Part shown: one piece after another, positions 1-7,134 of the stretch
How the letters are laid out: each line of letters starts with the position of its first letter
How positions within the stretch are numbered: position 1 is the stretch's first letter
NCBI GenBank assembly: GCA_024711325.1
Contig: JANJTC010000002.1
Coordinates: forward strand, 248,001 to 312,000
Direction of reading: 5' to 3'
Length of the DNA: 64,000 nt
Source of the DNA: Bacteriovoracaceae bacterium
Lineage (GTDB): Bacteria; Bdellovibrionota; Bacteriovoracia; Bacteriovoracales; Bacteriovoracaceae
Made by a program: the position numbers and the translations under genes
Notes under the pieces: model-generated
The model's input: only the letters and a program-made list of their open reading frames with translations
Databases searched by the model: none
Told to the model about the DNA's origin: nothing

Positions 1-881
1 TCAAGGATACCTATATCCAGTATCGCCCTATGGCATATCTTTTTCCTGGTATTCGATTGTTTTTTGTATTTGATCCCCATAGGGTTGGCCTTCATTTCAC
101 CGAAAGGCTCGGCGGGCTTCTCAGAAACTTCTATCACCTGTGCTTCTAGTTCAAAGGTAAATGGGTACATTCCCTTTATCGTTTTTTCCGTGAATAGGTC
201 GGCCCCGAAGAAAAGGGCTTCTCCAACTCTGAAATGATTGACCTCCAGGGGAAAATCTTTAGACGTAAGGAGGAGAGGCAAGGTAACTGTAGTTCCCCCT
301 GAAACATAGGTCAGTTTTTTCTTGAATTTTAGTTCAAGAATTGTTTTATACATGCAGAGTTGGAGAAGCTTATCTACTGATGGCATTACACCATGAAGAC
401 AATTGAGATTGGCCCCAAGACCAATAACTTCAATCCCGTTGAGATTGAAGATCTTAGAGTAAAATTCGACCAAATCATCTCCGAGAATACCTTCTCTTAG
501 ATCACCTAGTTCAATCATGACAATGATTTTGTGAATTTTGTTCTGAGATAAAGCTTCTTCGGAAATCCTTTTTATCGTCTCGTATTCTGTATTGAAGCTG
601 ATATCTGCATACTTAACGAGATTCTTAATTACAGATTGTGCTGGCGGCTTAATATAAACCGTTTCAATATCTGGATTGATATCCTTGATGACTTTGAGGT
701 TATGAATACGAGAATCACAAACCTGTTTAGGATGCAAGTCTAATACTTCTTTAAGATATTCCTTATTACCGCATAAAAGTTTAGTCACTACGGCCCACTC
801 AATATTATGGGCCTTGAATTTTTTTTGTAGAAACTGAAAGTTATGGCGTAGCTTATCTCGATAGAGGTAGAGCTTTGCCAT
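1..881 (-). CDS. Alanine/ornithine racemase-family PLP enzyme, C-terminus cut by window edge
   Basis: The minus-strand frame is open from ATG at 881 to the window edge, about 293 codons, so the C-terminus is missing. The protein begins MAKLYLYRDKLRHNFQFL. The stretch WAVVTKLLCGN supplies the probable PLP-binding lysine (about residue 34), followed by VCDSRIHNL, TYVSGGTT and NHFRVGEALFFG. This order matches the alanine/ornithine racemase family (fold-type III PLP enzymes with an alanine-racemase N-terminal TIM barrel). Such enzymes racemise a free amino acid in the cytoplasm; the substrate cannot be decided here. The ATG shares one base with the TAA stop of the upstream acetyltransferase gene (TAATG), so the two are translationally coupled. 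It may supply or recycle a D-amino acid, but that is inference. Confidence 0.8.
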   Translation of the reverse strand, partial: MAKLYLYRDKLRHNFQFLQKKFKAHNIEWAVVTKLLCGNKEYLKEVLDLHPKQVCDSRIHNLKVIKDINPDIETVYIKPPAQSVIKNLVKYADISFNTEYETIKRISEEALSQNKIHKIIVMIELGDLREGILGDDLVEFYSKIFNLNGIEVIGLGANLNCLHGVMPSVDKLLQLCMYKTILELKFKKKLTYVSGGTTVTLPLLLTSKDFPLEVNHFRVGEALFFGADLFTEKTIKGMYPFTFELEAQVIEVSEKPAEPFGEMKANPMGIKYKKQSNTRKKICHRAILDIGIL

Positions 882-1330
882 TACGGATACCAGCGCATTT
901 CTGCATATTTACTCGAGAACCCGATCCGTTCATAGAGCTTTTTTGCGGGGTTATCATATTCTACATGGAGTGCAATGGGGGCCTTGACCGAGTCTTTCAC
1001 CAACGTAATAAGTTGAAGACCAATGCCTTTGCCCCGTTCATTCTTGTCCGTGGCTATGTAAACCAGCAGATAATCAGGAACAAACGATTGCATATTCGTT
1101 CGAGTGAGGAATACTACGCCTTTTATGACTTGTTTTTCATCTAATGCTACAAAGACATATCCTCCTTTATCGGGATGGATAATATAGTCAAGGCAAGCGC
1201 GAATGTCTTCTTCTGGGTCTCTGTACTGTTCAAGAGAGTGGTAGAGAAATTTGACGAGTTGATCTTGATAAGCGGGATTGCAAAGTTCGGAACGGGATAA
1301 TTTTTTATACGTAATGTTTGTTGCCAGCAA
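881..1330 (-). CDS. GNAT family N-acetyltransferase
   Basis: About 149 aa. The acetyl-CoA binding signature is the stretch NERGKGIG (R/QxxGxG type), followed by an alpha/beta segment and ALHVEYDNPAKKLYERIGF, the usual GNAT motif B (N-x-x-A-x-x-L-Y-x-x-x-G-F). The substrate is not predictable. The start is not an obvious ATG: a strong GGAGG lies at about 1339-1343 and a TTG codon at 1330 follows it by 8 nt, so I prefer TTG at 1330. An upstream TTG at 1345 would put the ribosome site inside the gene. The stop overlaps the ATG of the racemase gene downstream, so the two are one operon; the enzyme may act on a related amino acid or just share transcription. Confidence 0.8.
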   Translation of the reverse strand: MLATNITYKKLSRSELCNPAYQDQLVKFLYHSLEQYRDPEEDIRACLDYIIHPDKGGYVFVALDEKQVIKGVVFLTRTNMQSFVPDYLLVYIATDKNERGKGIGLQLITLVKDSVKAPIALHVEYDNPAKKLYERIGFSSKYAEMRWYP

Positions 1331-1418
1331 AACATTCACCTCCAATTAATTAATAGTTATAGTTACTTTTAGCGACCTTGATAGAAAATATCAAGGCCTT
1401 GTGCAAAAGAGTCTGTCA

Positions 1419-1997
1419 TCAGGCTTTTTTTAGGAAAGCTGAGACCAGAACAATTTGTATTCCATTCACGCGACCTTCAACGTGCTTTGGATTATTTGTT
1501 AAGCTAATGTTTTTAACGAGAGTGCCTCTTTTGGCAGTGAATCCTCCGCCTTTAACTTCAAGGTCTTTAATTAAGGTTACTGAATCACCTTCCTGAAGTT
1601 TCGTTCCATTGCTATCAAGAGTAGGGGCATCAGTATTCAATTCTTCTTCTGCCGGTAACCCCTCATTGGCCCAGCCTAAAATTGATTCATCAAGATAGAG
1701 CTGTTCTAACAATTCCTGTGCCCAGATTTCTCCCTTTAGTTGATGAAGCATTCGATAGGCCATTATTTGCACTGGTTGAAATTCACTCCACATACTTTCA
1801 TTAAGACAGCGCCAGTGATTTGTATCGATGTTTTCCGGATGTTCAATTTGATTTAAACAAGTTTCACACACAATAAGCGCTGTATTCTCATCGAGTTTCT
1901 TAACGGGTGGAATTTCGTACAATGATAAGTTATTTGTCTTTGAGCAAAGCTCGCATTTAGAATGGGCACGACTTAAAAGGGTGTCAGAAAGACTCAT
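1419..1997 (-). CDS. PhnA/YjdM-type zinc-ribbon protein
   Basis: 192 aa. The N-terminus has CELC (about residues 15-18) and a second CETC pair, consistent with a zinc ribbon. The C-terminal half has DSNGTKLQEGDSVTLIKDL and VKGGGFTAKRGTLVKNI, which is the signature of the PhnA/YjdM family (SH3-like beta domain). The family was named after the E. coli phosphonate locus, but most members are not shown to hydrolyse phosphonates, so I do not assign a reaction. GGAG sits 7 nt before the ATG. It stands alone, divergent from the universal stress protein gene at 2129. Confidence 0.85.
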   Translation of the reverse strand: MSLSDTLLSRAHSKCELCSKTNNLSLYEIPPVKKLDENTALIVCETCLNQIEHPENIDTNHWRCLNESMWSEFQPVQIMAYRMLHQLKGEIWAQELLEQLYLDESILGWANEGLPAEEELNTDAPTLDSNGTKLQEGDSVTLIKDLEVKGGGFTAKRGTLVKNISLTNNPKHVEGRVNGIQIVLVSAFLKKA

Positions 1998-2048
1998 AAT
2001 TAGCTCCGTATAAATTAAGCATCGAGTCTATCACAATACCTGCAGAAT

Positions 2049-2071
2049 GTTAAGCGAGGATTGAGCTTAAC
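2049..2071. promoter_or_regulatory. Inverted repeat in divergent phnA/usp promoter region
   Basis: GTTAAGC (2049-2055) and GCTTAAC (2065-2071) form a perfect 7-bp inverted repeat with a 9-nt spacer, between the divergent genes starting at 1997 and 2129. No T-run follows. It could be an operator or a short mRNA hairpin; no regulator is identified. Confidence 0.3.
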
Positions 2072-2128
2072 TTGTCATGACCGGTTGATTCTATGTAAAA
2101 TGGATTTGCTCCAACAAAGGGAAATTTT

Positions 2129-2572
2129 ATGAAAGTAAATAAGGTTATAATTGCTGTAAGTATGGAAGAAGAAACTCAACGCCCGCTGTTCCAGTTGAAG
2201 GATTTAAATTTTTCTCATGATACAGAAATTCATTTGATTCATGTTATGCCAGTTATTCTTTATGCTCGTGGAATGGATTTAACCGTACTGACCTATCCTT
2301 TAGAGGAAGAGCGGCCAAAAATAGTGGATACCGTAACCGACAAGCTTAAAAAACTTGCCAGCGAGATTTTCCCCGGACACTCCAACATAGTCTATGAATG
2401 CTTGTTTGATTCGAATGAAAAAGCTGCTTTTTGTGATTATGTTCAGGAGCAAAAAGCTGATTTAGTTGTGGTTGCAACAAGAGGAAGACACGGTCTTAAA
2501 AACTTCTTTGACAGCTCATTTGCTCAGCACCAATTGAAGCATTCGCCTACTAATGTTTTAGTTCTGCGATAG
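2129..2572 (+). CDS. Universal stress protein (UspA family)
   Basis: 147 aa, single Usp domain. It starts with a hydrophobic strand (KVNKVIIAVSM), has IHLIHVMPVI after the first helix and ends with DLVVVATRGRHGLKNFF...TNVLVLR, the classic Usp C-terminal strand-turn-helix. The ATP-binding G-2x-G-9x-G(S/T) motif is only partly present (TRGRHGLKNFFDSS), so nucleotide binding is doubtful. AGGGAAA precedes the ATG. These proteins accumulate on starvation or low oxygen. The gene is followed 57 nt later by a DEAD-box helicase on the same strand. Confidence 0.88.
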   Translation: MKVNKVIIAVSMEEETQRPLFQLKDLNFSHDTEIHLIHVMPVILYARGMDLTVLTYPLEEERPKIVDTVTDKLKKLASEIFPGHSNIVYECLFDSNEKAAFCDYVQEQKADLVVVATRGRHGLKNFFDSSFAQHQLKHSPTNVLVLR

Positions 2573-2629
2573 AACGATTTATCCTTTTTTGATTCATATA
2601 GCGAATTTATGTGTGATAGGATAGGGGCC

Positions 2630-3976
2630 ATGGAAAATCAAAATTTAGCTTCTTGGTCCGAAATGGGCCTTTCTCCTGAAATGTTAGAGTTGATTGAACA
2701 GGCAGGTTTTAAAACGCCCACAGCAGTTCAAGCTCAAACTATACCAGTTGTTCTCGAAGGTCAGGACGTCCTGGCATCATCCCAGACTGGAAGTGGCAAA
2801 ACGGCCAGTTTTGTCATACCCGCAGTTGAACGCTTTAAAGGGAAAAATGGGACATACATTCTTGCCCTTTCTCCTACGAGAGAGATTGCGCAGCAAACCG
2901 GAGCTGTTTTTGAAGCTTTTGCTTCAGCTTACGGTATGAAAGTGGCAGTCTGTATCGGTGGGGCCTCTATTCCCGTTGAAAAAGAAGCTCTGTCCTCATC
3001 GCCTCATATCATAGTGGCAACCCCCGGAAGACTATGTGATCACCTTGAACGAGGTAATGTCTGGTTAGACTTTATTCAGTGCCTTATTTTTGATGAAGCT
3101 GACAGAATGCTGGAAATGGGATTTGCTAAGCAAATAGATACCATTACCGAACAAATCCCTAAAGAAAGGCAGACTTTAATGTTCTCTGCCACTTTCTCTC
3201 CGACTGTTGAAAAACTTGCTCGCAAGGCCCTAAGAAACCCGAAAGAGATCATTATTAAACGAACAGCAGAGTCTGCTCCAAAAATTGACCAGCGTCTTTT
3301 TTGGATCTCTGAGGATCAGAAATTAGGAAATCTCATCCGAATTTTAAGACATGAGAAAGGTACTATGTTTGTCTTTGTGAAGGCAAAGGAGCGTGCTTAT
3401 CAAGTCTGGCGCTCCCTTCAGAATGCAGGTTTTGAAAGTGTGACCTATATCCATTCTGATTTACCTCAAGATGCCCGTGAACTTGCTGTGGCCGAGTTTA
3501 AGGCCGGGAAATATCGCGTCATTATTGCCACTGATGTTATGGGACGAGGCATTGATGTTGATGATGTGGCCCATGTTGTGAACTATGATGTCCCAAGGGA
3601 AGCGGCTGATTATATCCACCGAATTGGGAGGACTGGCCGTCGTGGTCTGACTGGTAAGGCCAGTACATTTGCGGTTCCCGGAAAGGATGACAGGGCCATT
3701 AAAGACATCGAGAAGCTCAGAGGAGTTCCAGCACCTAAGCCAGATGATCGTCCTGAAAGATCATCTGCTGAAAGAGGTCGTGGAAATCGGCCTCAAAAAG
3801 GCCATTCACAGGAAAGGACTCGAACTCCCCATCCTCAGCGTGAAAAAGAGAAAGTTCAAATTCAGAAAGTTTCTCAAGTCGTGCCCGAGGCTACTGCTGT
3901 TTCAGCGCCTGAAAATAAATCGTCAGGAATTATAGCTAAATTGATGTCATTTTTCAGAGGTAGTCGTCAGAGTTAG
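2630..3976 (+). CDS. DEAD-box ATP-dependent RNA helicase (RhlE-like)
   Basis: About 448 aa. Motifs in order: Q-motif near FKTPTAVQAQTIP, Walker A SSQTGSGKT, PTREIAQ, VATPGRL, DEADRMLEMGF (motif II), SAT (motif III), then in domain 2 ATDVMGRGIDVDDV and HRIGRTGRRG (motif VI). The C-terminal 80 residues are basic and Arg/Glu/Pro-rich, an RNA-binding tail typical of RhlE/DeaD-like helicases. It unwinds structured RNA in ribosome assembly or mRNA decay. I chose ATG at 2630 because AGGATAGGGG precedes it; the in-frame ATG at 2609 has no ribosome site. A strong hairpin terminator begins at its stop codon. Confidence 0.92.
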   Translation: MENQNLASWSEMGLSPEMLELIEQAGFKTPTAVQAQTIPVVLEGQDVLASSQTGSGKTASFVIPAVERFKGKNGTYILALSPTREIAQQTGAVFEAFASAYGMKVAVCIGGASIPVEKEALSSSPHIIVATPGRLCDHLERGNVWLDFIQCLIFDEADRMLEMGFAKQIDTITEQIPKERQTLMFSATFSPTVEKLARKALRNPKEIIIKRTAESAPKIDQRLFWISEDQKLGNLIRILRHEKGTMFVFVKAKERAYQVWRSLQNAGFESVTYIHSDLPQDARELAVAEFKAGKYRVIIATDVMGRGIDVDDVAHVVNYDVPREAADYIHRIGRTGRRGLTGKASTFAVPGKDDRAIKDIEKLRGVPAPKPDDRPERSSAERGRGNRPQKGHSQERTRTPHPQREKEKVQIQKVSQVVPEATAVSAPENKSSGIIAKLMSFFRGSRQS

Positions 3977-4005
3977 CAAGGCCACCTTTTAAGCGGCCTT
4001 GCTAA
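3973..4005. terminator. Hairpin terminator after DEAD-box helicase
   Basis: TTAGCAAGGCC (3973-3983) and GGCCTTGCTAA (3995-4005) are perfect 11-bp arms around an 11-nt loop, starting at the helicase stop codon. It lies between convergent genes (the next gene, on the minus strand, stops at 4013). The T-run is poor, but the stem is GC-rich and well placed to act in both directions. Confidence 0.7.
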
Positions 4006-4012
4006 ATATGAG

Positions 4013-4540
4013 CTATAACAATGATGACTGAACTTTTTGAGCATGCTTTAAATGCCCTTCAATATTAGTTCTGGTGGTCTCAAGCATGGCCTTGAGATCT
4101 TCACTTTTAGCGTTCGGTATTAGAGTATTGTCTAATTTCTCCAGGACTTTTTTATGCATATCAACCTGAGTTTGCATATATTCCTTATCAAATTCTTTAC
4201 CCTTGAGTGTTTTTAGTTTTTCAACCTTATCTTCACTGGTGAATTTTAAGTCCATGGATGATTTAGTCTCTTTTAGTTTTATGTTTTCCGCTTTGGCCAG
4301 ATTTGAAGCTTTATCATTATTTTTTGCATGTTCCTTGAACATCATGTCGGCAAACTTTTTAACTTCTGGATTCTCGGCATTTTTTTTGGCGACTTTTGCC
4401 ATCGTCATTTCCTGCGTGTTGACTGTCATTATAGCATTGGTTATCTCTGCATCGCTTTTAGGTTTTTGGGAAACGTTAGTTTGGGCCGTAAGACCACCTG
4501 AAATAACCAGGGCCATGCAAGTTAAGAAAATTTTTTTCAT
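4013..4540 (-). CDS. Exported DUF4142 protein
   Basis: 175 aa from ATG at 4540, which has AAGGAGC 6-7 nt upstream; an in-frame upstream extension is not supported. An N-terminal Sec signal (MKKIFLTCMALVISGGLTAQ) is followed by a mostly helical, Lys/Glu-rich domain with SDAEITNAIM, TQEMTMAKVAKKNAEN and KKFADMMFKEHAKNN. This pattern is the DUF4142 (ferritin-like helical bundle) family. Members are periplasmic and often sit with stress genes; no activity is established. Neighbours (Usp, BON protein, hydrophilic small proteins) fit an envelope-stress role by context only. Confidence 0.8.
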   Translation of the reverse strand: MKKIFLTCMALVISGGLTAQTNVSQKPKSDAEITNAIMTVNTQEMTMAKVAKKNAENPEVKKFADMMFKEHAKNNDKASNLAKAENIKLKETKSSMDLKFTSEDKVEKLKTLKGKEFDKEYMQTQVDMHKKVLEKLDNTLIPNAKSEDLKAMLETTRTNIEGHLKHAQKVQSSLL

Positions 4541-4623
4541 AGTTGCTCCTTGTTGATTAAGATCTTCCGTTATTTTAAACAGCAATGATTTTTAACCAAG
4601 GCTAGCTGCAGAGATAGTGATGC

Positions 4624-4652
4624 TCTCAATTAATCTTGCGTGTGAATTGAGA
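4624..4652. promoter_or_regulatory. Inverted repeat upstream of small hydrophilic protein genes
   Basis: TCTCAATT (4624-4631) and AATTGAGA (4645-4652) are perfect 8-bp arms with a 13-nt spacer, about 50 nt before the ATG at 4702 and about 85 nt from the divergent start at 4540. It is probably an operator or promoter-overlapping site shared by the divergent genes; the regulator is unknown. Confidence 0.35.
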
Positions 4653-4701
4653 CTAAAACTTTATTGAACAGGGTAAGATAAAACTTTCAAAGGAGCTATT
4701 T

Positions 4702-4887
4702 ATGAATAACCAACCAGATCAGCCAATTAAAGAAAATCCTACCCCACCGAACGAGGGACAAAGTGTTCAACCAAGTAGACCTGATACCGAAATTAATCCC
4801 GCACGACCAGGCAATAACACCGAAGTGGATCTGGATAAAAGTAAAACCAAAACTTATCCGGATAAAACACCACCTGAGCGCCACTAG
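4702..4887 (+). CDS. Small proline-rich hydrophilic protein
   Basis: 61 aa with no hydrophobic segment, rich in Pro, Asn, Asp and Lys (for example IKENPTPPNEGQ and KTYPDKTPPERH), so probably disordered. AAAGGAG lies 7 nt before the ATG, which supports real translation. I do not recognise a family. It is followed 8 nt later by another small hydrophilic protein gene, and the two are probably one transcript. Composition resembles small stress-induced disordered proteins, but that is only a resemblance. Confidence 0.6.
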   Translation: MNNQPDQPIKENPTPPNEGQSVQPSRPDTEINPARPGNNTEVDLDKSKTKTYPDKTPPERH

Positions 4888-4895
4888 GGGGAAAG

Positions 4896-5180
4896 ATGAA
4901 AGTAAGTTTAGTAAAAAAATTGGTAGCTATTTATAAGTTCTTAAAGCAAGAAATAGAAGACCAGAAGGTCAAAAGACAAAATTTGAAACGAGAGAATTTA
5001 AAAAATAATTATCTTCAGGAAAACTTTTCTCAGAAGGTGAGGGAAGAATCCATTGATCAGACTCATCAATCCATGAAGGACTCTCAAGGCGTTTCAGATT
5101 TTTCCGGCTCATCCTATAATGGGCCAGGGAATGTTGATCGAGAGAAAACTAATTCAAACATGGGTCAAAGGAACTTTTAG
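4896..5180 (+). CDS. Small hydrophilic protein, unknown function
   Basis: 94 aa. The first 45 residues are strongly basic and helical (LVKKLVAIYKFLKQEI, then a Lys/Arg/Asn-rich stretch); the rest is Ser/Gly/Asn-rich and probably disordered (VSDFSGSSYNGPGN). TAGGGGGAAAG lies immediately upstream, overlapping the end of the preceding gene. No family recognised. Convergent with the BON gene whose stop is at 5186. Confidence 0.55.
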   Translation: MKVSLVKKLVAIYKFLKQEIEDQKVKRQNLKRENLKNNYLQENFSQKVREESIDQTHQSMKDSQGVSDFSGSSYNGPGNVDREKTNSNMGQRNF

Positions 5181-5185
5181 TTTAA

Positions 5186-5458
5186 TTAGGATGGGGGTAG
5201 TTTTACTACCAGTTGATTTCGAATGCCTTTAAGGCCTATGAGATTTTTGAGTTTTTCTTCAGCATTCTGTTTCATTTTATCTGTGGCAACAGAACCTTGT
5301 AAGGTAAGTATACCATCTTTTACCAATACTTCGATGGTGGTAGGGTCACAAGTCTGATCACGCCAGATAATCTCACGAGCTTCCTCCTGAATGACATCAT
5401 CAGGTCTCTCCCAATTTTGCGGTCCGATTGCCTGTTGTTTATCTAATGCGTTGTCCAT
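5186..5458 (-). CDS. Small BON-domain protein
   Basis: 90 aa, one BON domain and no signal peptide. The core runs through VIQEEAREIIWRDQTCD, IEVLVKDGILTLQGSV and ENLIGLKGIRNQL-type elements, the alpha-beta-alpha-beta BON layout. GGAGG lies 6 nt before the ATG. A leading GPQNWERPDDVIQEE segment resembles the GPKGWxRSDxxI segment of the two BON proteins at 27749 and 28255, so the three are related. BON domains bind membranes or other envelope components; cytosolic single-domain forms are usually stress-induced. Confidence 0.8.
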   Translation of the reverse strand: MDNALDKQQAIGPQNWERPDDVIQEEAREIIWRDQTCDPTTIEVLVKDGILTLQGSVATDKMKQNAEEKLKNLIGLKGIRNQLVVKLPPS

Positions 5459-5588
5459 GATTGCCTCCAGTGATCTGCTTCTTACTATCTTAGGCCAATT
5501 ATACTTGGCCGCAAAATTGAGTTCCTATAAAGGTCACTTGAGTCATTGGCCATGCCATTATGTTAAAACAAACTATTGAGGTGAATAC

Positions 5589-7133
5589 ATGACTCAACTC
5601 GTAGAAAAAAAAGAAAATATTAAGGCCTATATATTCGATCTTGATGGAGTCTTAACCCAAACTCACAATTTACATGCCCGAGCTTGGAATAAGTTGTTCC
5701 TGGAGTTTTTAGGGAAGCGCAGACAGGGCCCTCATACTGAGAATGAAGATCTTCATGATTATGATGATAAAAATGATTATCAACGTTTCTTGGATGGTAA
5801 GCCCCGATTAGAAGGCATCAAGAGTTTTTTTAGATCCCGAAATATCCCTTATGAGGAAAATCTCATAAGGGAGCTAGGCGAGAAGAAAAATATTTTCTAC
5901 CAAAAGCTCCTTGAAATGGAAGGTCCTCACACAGTTCCAGAGAGTGTTAGTTTTATTCAAAAATTAAGAGAACATAACGTACCCATGGCAGTGGTTTCAT
6001 CCAGCCGCAATTGTCGTTTAATCCTTAAGATGGCAGGAATCGATGATTATTTTAAAGTGATCATTGATCCACAAATTGCAGAGAGCAAGCACCTCCAGGG
6101 AAAACCCAGACCTGATTATTTTATTGAAGCTGCTCAGAAACTTAATAAACGGCAGAATGAGTGTGCCATTGTTGAGGATTCCTTAGCTGGGGTTAAAGCA
6201 GGTAAGGATGGGGATTTTAAAAAAGTATATGCAATTAAATTAGACAAAGATAAACAAGCAATGGAAAAGCTTAAAGCGGAGGGGGCAGATCAGGTCCTCT
6301 CCTCCCTATGGGAGATTAAAGAAGCTCAAGAAATGTTAACATTACCTGATGTCTTTACCGTATTTAAGGATATTTTCCCTGAAAGCGAAAAAAAGAATTA
6401 TTTCTTATTTCTTGATTTTGATGGAACCTTGTCCCCCATTGTGGCAGAACCAGAAAAGGCACGGCCGCTTGAAGGAATTAAAGAAATCGTACAACGATGT
6501 TCGGAATTTTTCCCAGTCTGTATAATTACCGGTAGGGACACCGAAGTGATTAAAAAGCTGCTGCCCTTAACAGACATCTACTATGCAGCTTGCCACGGTT
6601 TTGAGATTACAGGACCAAAAGAATATCACTACGAGTTGCCTGAAGCTCTCGCTCTAATTCCTGTTTTTGATAAGGCCCAACATTTACTCACATTGAGGCT
6701 TTCAGCAATGGAAGGTCTTATCATTGAAAGGAAAAAATTTGGTCTGGCCTTTCATTATCGGAAGATAGGATCAGACTCAGTTATTGCAGAACTAAAAAAA
6801 GAAATTCAGGAATATTGTCTTAATCATCAGGAACTCCGTTTTCAATTGGGGGAAAAGGTCATCGAAATTCAACCTCATCTCAATTGGGATAAAGGTAAAG
6901 CGCTATTGAAGCTCTATCAGGTACTCAATTTGAAGATGAAAGATACTCCTCCATTGTATCTTGGGGATGGAAATACAGATGAAGATGCCTTTCGTGAAAT
7001 GAGAGACTGTGGAGTTCCTATACTTGCCAGTATTGAAGCTCGGCCTACCTTGGCCCGATATCATTTGAAAGGGCCACAAAAAGTAAAAAAATTCCTGGAA
7101 ACCATCTATGAGCATAAGAAGAAGGAGAATTAG
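5589..7133 (+). CDS. Double HAD fusion: beta-phosphoglucomutase-like plus trehalose-6-phosphate phosphatase-like
   Basis: 514 aa with two complete HAD units. The N-terminal half (about 10-245) has IFDLDGVLTQTH with Asp17/Asp19, VSSSRNCRLIL and IVEDSLAGVKAG, the pattern of beta-phosphoglucomutase-type HADs. The C-terminal half (about 265-510) has FLDFDGTLSPI near residue 276, CIITGRDTEV and YLGDGNTDEDAF, the OtsB-like trehalose-6-phosphate phosphatase layout. One half would isomerise beta-glucose-1-phosphate to glucose-6-phosphate, the other would release trehalose from trehalose-6-phosphate. The GH65 phosphorylase gene starts 1 nt after its stop, which supports a joint trehalose or related disaccharide pathway. 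GAGGTG precedes the ATG. No OtsA synthase gene is seen in the window. Confidence 0.85.
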   Translation: MTQLVEKKENIKAYIFDLDGVLTQTHNLHARAWNKLFLEFLGKRRQGPHTENEDLHDYDDKNDYQRFLDGKPRLEGIKSFFRSRNIPYEENLIRELGEKKNIFYQKLLEMEGPHTVPESVSFIQKLREHNVPMAVVSSSRNCRLILKMAGIDDYFKVIIDPQIAESKHLQGKPRPDYFIEAAQKLNKRQNECAIVEDSLAGVKAGKDGDFKKVYAIKLDKDKQAMEKLKAEGADQVLSSLWEIKEAQEMLTLPDVFTVFKDIFPESEKKNYFLFLDFDGTLSPIVAEPEKARPLEGIKEIVQRCSEFFPVCIITGRDTEVIKKLLPLTDIYYAACHGFEITGPKEYHYELPEALALIPVFDKAQHLLTLRLSAMEGLIIERKKFGLAFHYRKIGSDSVIAELKKEIQEYCLNHQELRFQLGEKVIEIQPHLNWDKGKALLKLYQVLNLKMKDTPPLYLGDGNTDEDAFREMRDCGVPILASIEARPTLARYHLKGPQKVKKFLETIYEHKKKEN

Positions 7134-7134
7134 C